Positions 58,701-64,000 of a DNA stretch of 64,000 nucleotides are shown here, in pieces; the first letter of the stretch is position 1; every line of letters begins with the position of its first letter. The stretch is from Ulota crispa (Eukaryota > Streptophyta > Bryopsida > Orthotrichales > Orthotrichaceae): the NCBI GenBank assembly GCA_963920765.1, contig OY987250.1:13818409-13882408 (forward strand). The letters are read 5' to 3'. The notes beneath the pieces are model-generated. The model saw only the letters and a list, made by a program, of their open reading frames with translations. It was not told the DNA's origin and did no database searches. The position numbers and the translations under genes were made by a program.

Positions 58701-61700
58701 TGCTGTTGACCTGCCTGGCAAATTTTCGTTGTTGAGTTTTGGTCGAAGTTTTAGTTTCAAATTGATATTGGCATTTGGAGCCTGCCTGCTGCGTTTGGGC
58801 AGTTCTGTTGGTTGGATCGAGCACCATTAAGACAGTGTTGTAGATGCAGAAAGTTTTCGTTGTTTTTACTGTATATGTTTATCACCTTTATAGCGAAAGC
58901 GATGTGTAGTAGGATTGTGTCCCCTTGGACAATGGAATAGTTTATTTTCATTTTTTGCTTTTTCTCACGTTGTGTGCATTTTTCTGAATCAGGTGATGCT
59001 CGGCGTTGATCGGCTTGACATGATTAAAGGGATTCCTCAGAAGTTGCTCGCATTCGAGATGTTTCTGGAAAAGAATCCTGAATGGCGGGAGAAAGTGATG
59101 CTTGTACAAATTGCTGTGCCAACTCGAACAGATGTTCCTGAGTGTAAGCTCCTCATTTTTTCACTTCGACGTCGTTTAGATACTGTTATCCATTTGATTT
59201 TTTTTGCTATTTGACTCATTCTTTTCTTCAAAACATTTAATTCGATTTTTATATCTTTGCATCAACAATCCACACTAGTGGATTAGGTAGTATGAATTAG
59301 ATATTGTGGAGTCTACATGTTATTGAGTCAATTAAGGTGGAGGGTGCAGATCAACGCTTGACCAGTCAGGTTCATGAAATAGTTGGCCGGATCAATGGTC
59401 GCTATGGTTCAGTAACTTTCGTGCCCATCCATCACTTGGCAAGTTCCTGAATATCTTCCATGTTTCTTTATTGTGCTCACCTCCGGGAGTTACACCTTTT
59501 CGCTGCATATGTTGGGTGTTGGTTTATTTCTTGCCTCTTGCAAACAACCGTGAATTTGGAGCGTTGCGATTTCAGACACCAGTGTGATGTTGTATCTATG
59601 GGGTCTCAAACAACTTGAATGGATTAACAACGATCTAGTTGATTTTCGGTGTTCTTTTGTATTTGAGGGCCGAAGTCGTGCCTTGAAGTTTGAAAATCGT
59701 TGAAGCCTCATCAAAGATTATTCAAGTGAGAATAGAGTAAATTCGGATTTAAAAACTTTCCTTTAATCGGCTGGGTGGTGGGTTTGTGCAATTTTCTTAC
59801 TACCTGAGTTGCATCTTTATCAAAAGTTCCACATTCATTTAGCTGCTTTTAGGGTTCTAGTCTTGTATCTGACCTGCATTTACATTACGTTTACAGGATC
59901 GTTCCTTGGCCTTCCATGAGTTGTGTGCTTTGTACGCCAGCACAGGTATATTTCTTAGTTCAGTTTAGCTTTATTTAGTCTAGCTTCGTGTTTTTCATCT
60001 TCACGGTTACGCAAGTACGCCGTGGGGATTTTGTTCAGCTCGGTGTCCCCCTTTTGACACTGTAAAGTTCCACCTTCAGGACTTTTTTGATAACGCGGAA
60101 GTGAACTTTAATAATCCCCCTTTTTTTTGGCTTTTACACAGATGTAGCATTGGTGACTTCCTTGCGAGACGGGATGAACCTTGTCAGCTATGAGTATGTT
60201 GCCTGCCAGAGTTCGAAGAATACTGAGGGTGTTTTGGTGTTAAGCGAGGTTCGTCTGCTGCCCAATGTTAATTTTCAGGATTTATTGGACACTAGAAAGG
60301 AATTATACCAGTTTTCATTGAGTTTCTGCAGTTAAGTGTATCTTGTTCCACTGGCCATTTTGATTTCGATGTGTGGTCAGTAAGAGACACAAATATAAGA
60401 AGAGATAGATATAGTTAAATGCTGGTTAGTGTGAACTTGTATCCAGTTGAGTTTCCGGTCCTTTATTATCGGTGTTAAAGTTCCGATGGTGTGTAGTTTG
60501 CAGGCGCAGCTCAATCTTTAGGAGCTGGGGCCATACTTGTCAATCCCTGGAACATAAGGGAGATGTACAGGGCCATCGAGGAGGCTTTGAATATGACGGA
60601 CGAAGAGAGAAAGGAACGACATCGTCATAACTTCGCTCATGTCAATGCTCATACGGCCCAGACCTGGGCTGATAATTTTGTCAGGTGATGTTGAGCACCA
60701 CTCATAATCTAGTTTCTATGTGCCCATGTATGTGTTCGCTCAGAATGTGCTTAGAATGTTTTTACCAAAATTGGATGAACCCATGAAATACTCATTCAAC
60801 GATGGCATCAAGAAAGATCCAGCATGTTTAGTATGTTTTTCCTTGTAATCTGTTAAGTGCGTCTTTCAGAGCAGCCTTGAACATAGTAAGTAAAAGTGCA
60901 GCTTTTGGTTTTACAGTGAACTTAATGACACGATCGTGGAAGCTGAGCTTCGAACCTTGCACATACCTCCAAATTTACCAGTAGATACAGCTAGAGAAAA
61001 TTTTCGAAGAGCCACGAATCGGCTGCTTGTTATGGTAAGCTTTACAGAACCTTCATTATTTCAGTTTTTTCTGTGACCAATAGTTCTATCTGCACTGTGA
61101 TAAGATGATTCAGTTGAGCACCTTGTGAATCGAATTTTTTGCGCGTTTGACTTTGTGTGTCTAATAAGTCAGATTTCTGATGTACAATTTTGCGCAAAAT
61201 GAATCACTACACTTGAAAGTGAGAAGAAAGTTTACCTTTGTAATTAATACCGACGAGCGTGATTAATCTTCGTTGAAGGAGTCTTACCTTTACCTTTCGA
61301 ATTTGCTGAGGCTGCAGTTGAGGTGCTTGGATGCTAAGTGCTCGAACTTGTAAGATTTCGCGGTTAACCTTTATGGTTGTATGTTGTAATCAGGGTTTCA
61401 ACTCAACTATAACTGCCACCATGGAAGCCCCTCGACGGGACCAGATCAGAGAATCTAAGTTGGGTTTGCACCCAGGCATTACGGAGTCTCTTGAAACTCT
61501 ATGTTCTGATCTGAATACTGAAGTTGTTATTCTCAGTGGTAGCACTCGAGAGGCACTTGATGAGGTTTCTTCCTTACTTTCATGCATGTTTTTGGTAGCT
61601 GCATGATAAAATGTACGCCCTTCTGCTTCTGTATTTTTCTTGCCCTTGGTGCTGTGTATTTAGTGTAAAGAATGATGGAATATTATTTGTATTTCTTTCG

Positions 61701-63957
61701 GTATGTTCGACTCTGCACTGAAATCTTTCCATATGGGGTTAAGATCTCAAAACTCTTCTGGCACTCAGAAACTGTACCAAGTTTCAGTAGAGCTGTAATG
61801 ATCTCTCGATGCGAACTGTTAGAGTACTTTTTATAAGAACTGTTGGTGCATCGATAGGTTACTGGTGGTCCAAAAGAGCTCTACGCAAATGTACAAATGC
61901 AGCTTTTCAATTTTGATTCAAATTTTCTGTCTGGAGCAGATTTCAGCCTTATATTGAGTAGAGGATTCTTTATCTAAAGTCAGCACGGTTTGCATGTATG
62001 TGTAAAGATAGGCATAGCCTGATAGACTTATCTGAACATTCTTTTCAGGCATCCATTCGGGTTGGAATTTTTAGGACTGATATTTCTGCCTCTTTGTTTG
62101 CAGGTTTTTCCAAAGTTTGACATTTGGCTTGCAGCCGAGAATGGCATGTATTTGCGAGACACCGGTGGCCAATGGACATCCATGATGGAGCATTTGAATA
62201 TGGATTGGAAAGAGAGTGTTCTGGTAGGAGATATATGCTAGCTTCAATGACTTGGTGTTGATTGATCTTTATGATATCATAGTATCGCTTACCGTGTGTC
62301 GTATGTAGTCAGCACGTATGTGCGTTTGTTTTTGTTGTTTGACTTTTATCCTTGAGGACGAGATGTTGCATTTTCTTTGTACGAATTCTGTTGGTAATGG
62401 ATTTGTGGTGTTTGTGTTACTTCAGCTCGTATTCGATTACTTCAGTGCAAGAACGCCTCGATCTTATGTAGAGAAGCGAGAGACATCTTTGGTTTGGAAC
62501 TACAAGTATGCTGGTACGCTTTAGTTTTCAACAGTATACTCTATTAACTCAACTGCCAATGCGTGTTTCATTTGTAGATCTATGTGAAGCGTAGCCATGA
62601 TTGCAACAAGTGAGTATACTTGTCTTCAGGATCTTTGTATCACTAGTAGAATTCACTTGGATTGTTCATGAAAACTAAATGCAGATGTTGAGTTCGGAAG
62701 AGTCCAAGCTCGCAACATGCTCCAGCATTTATGGACAGGCCCTATTTCCAACGCAGCTGTGGATGTTGTCCAGGGCAGCAAATCCGTGGAAGTTCGCCCT
62801 ATTGGTGTATCAAAGGTGTGTTATTTGGCCAGTTTTTTTATGTTAATATGCTTGTGCATTTTATGTAGTTACAAATAATATCTTGTTAGTTCAAGGTTCT
62901 TAGTCAAACACATGATAAGCCGTACTTTTATCACCTATATTGTAATTCAGACTTCCATCAATAACTTCTCATCCAGTGAATATACAATTTTGATATGCCC
63001 GATGTCAGAAAATATTCGAAACATTTGAACTACTATATTGTAATATCTATACTCAAGATAGTTGTGAAGCAATTTAGGTTTGCGCTGAAGGTCCCAGATC
63101 CAGGAACATTTTTGAGGCCTTGGTTGCCAACTAGCGTCTTGACGCGTTCGTGCATGTTATGATCTGCATTTCAATGCGATTTTCCAGGGCGCTGCAATCG
63201 ATCGCATTGTATTTGAGATCATTCACAGAAAGGATTCGCAACTTCAGTTTGATTTTGTCATGTGCCTGGGCCACTTTTTGAGCAAGGTACGGACACACGT
63301 CAACCATTACATTATTTTGAAGATTTGATAATACTTATGTTGTCTGTTTATGTTTATGTACTGCCTAGGATTGGTCTGTACAAAAGTGCTTATTTTAAGG
63401 AAGCCACCTTCAATCATTGCTTTTACCAGTACTGTTTACGTATGTACTTGTGATTTGACAAATGATAAATTTTACAGGATGAGGATGTGTATGCGTATTT
63501 CGATCCAGAGCTCTCGTTTGATAGAGATCATCCATGCCAAGGGAAGACGGAGAAGGGTTTGGACCGACGCTTGTCTGCAAGATCGAGTGATCGCATATTG
63601 TCCAAGAGCGCTAAAATGGGTGTGCTCCGAAGCAAGACGTACCCGCTAAATGCACCAGATCGTAATGGTTCTCATTCAAGTGCTTCTCCTTCGAAGTCCA
63701 ACAGCTTCAACGATCGCAAGTACTCTGAAAGGAACATGATGGACGACTTGGTGAATGTCACGCCAGATACATATGTCTCCTGTGCTGTTGGACGGAAACG
63801 CTCAGCTGCTCGATTCTCTGTGGAGAATGTCAACGAGGTCGGTTCATTTGTCAAGATGCTTGCTGATTCGTATGGGCGTGATTCAGACTCTGAAGATTAT
63901 TCAGTGTCATCTGCCAGTTCAGGATCTGGTAACCATATGTTCCAAATTTCTGTTTAA
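55733..63957 (+). CDS. TPS1: Class I alpha,alpha-trehalose-phosphate synthase (UDP-forming), TPS1 type, 18 exons
   Basis: Makes trehalose 6-phosphate, a sugar signal, from UDP-glucose and glucose 6-phosphate in the cytosol. Exons: 55733-56345, 56801-56901, 57200-57403, 57661-57845, 58116-58230, 58423-58524, 58993-59143, 59350-59438, 59897-59945, 60142-60248, 60497-60684, 60917-61034, 61394-61564, 62104-62223, 62426-62513, 62685-62815, 63188-63286, 63478-63957. Phases join without a break to give about 1036 residues (Arabidopsis TPS1 has about 940). The start is the first ATG after an in-frame stop (55667). Residues 83-98 ([16 protein letters not shown]) match the basic N-terminal regulatory segment of plant TPS1; the ~80 residues before it are extra. 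GT20 domain 170-650: [13 protein letters not shown] (170), WIGWAGV, CHDYHL (313), PIGID (408), DRLDMIKG (446), [12 protein letters not shown] (543). The phosphatase-like domain (about 669-880) lacks both catalytic aspartates (G675, N677), so no phosphatase activity is expected. Intron 8 uses a GC donor. The tail after 890 is a polar linker. The 3' end is uncertain because GTAACC at 63929 could be a further donor. Confidence 0.93.
59439..59896 (+). other. GC-AG intron (intron 8 of the TPS gene)
   Basis: The exon ends ...CATCACTTG at 59438, followed by GCAAGT, and the acceptor TTTACAG ends at 59896. This joins HHL to DRSL exactly as in plant TPS1 proteins. No GT donor nearby keeps the frame. 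Positions +3 to +6 (AAGT) are the strong consensus expected of GC donors. Confidence 0.85.
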
Positions 63958-64000
63958 TCGTATCATATCTAAGACTCTAGCTATGCTTGTATAATTACAA

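Overview
The window reads as nuclear DNA of a plant. It holds one convincing protein-coding gene, at the right-hand end on the + strand: a class I trehalose-6-phosphate synthase (TPS1 type). Its coding sequence can be followed through 18 exons (55733..63957) with intact splice sites and reading phases, giving about 1036 residues. The many-intron structure, the N-terminal basic segment, the glycosyltransferase family 20 domain and the degenerate phosphatase-like domain are those of plant TPS1. The species cannot be named from sequence alone. The plant-type miniature transposons (Stowaway-like, Emigrant/pogo-like, CACTA-like, hAT-like) agree with a land plant of medium or large genome.

Left of the gene, about 54 kb is AT-rich and has no convincing gene. 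Most of what can be explained there is non-autonomous DNA transposons (MITEs), often nested. The most prominent group starts and ends at TTAA with termini close to CCCCTAAAGGACC, which is piggyBac-like. It includes ~0.93 kb elements (family A: 1..788, 19256..20165, 26092..27023 inverted, 29832..30773, 38046..38977, 50003..50927). Two long foldback elements (10503..11192, 38974..39692) look like inverted duplications of the right half of family A. Several other interiors share the same ends (1310..1546, 39689..40351, 17016..17372, 21333..21566 with 42372..42604, 36633..37501). At 38046..40351 three of them lie end to end sharing single TTAA sites.

Other repeat families include a 0.70-0.84 kb element beginning GGGTGATTGCAAGAA (three copies), a ~0.32 kb TA-flanked element beginning AGGTAGGAGCACCC (four copies), a ~0.41 kb element with 8-bp target duplications, a ~0.3 kb family with GGCCACACAGGC ends, a GAGCATCTCC-type family, and several minisatellites. 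A few GC-richer islands (15.1-15.7, 28.1-28.6, 31.3-31.8, 44.0-44.5, 52.7-54.0 kb) and two minus-strand ORF clusters (5.9-6.55 and 8.1-9.0 kb) may be gene relics, but none was recognised.

The TPS gene appears to begin downstream of the last transposon (54045..54333), with a GA-rich tract at 54515..54544 that probably marks the promoter or leader. A leader of about 1.2 kb containing several upstream ATGs precedes the start codon. All element families were defined by reading the sequence by eye; no database search was possible.
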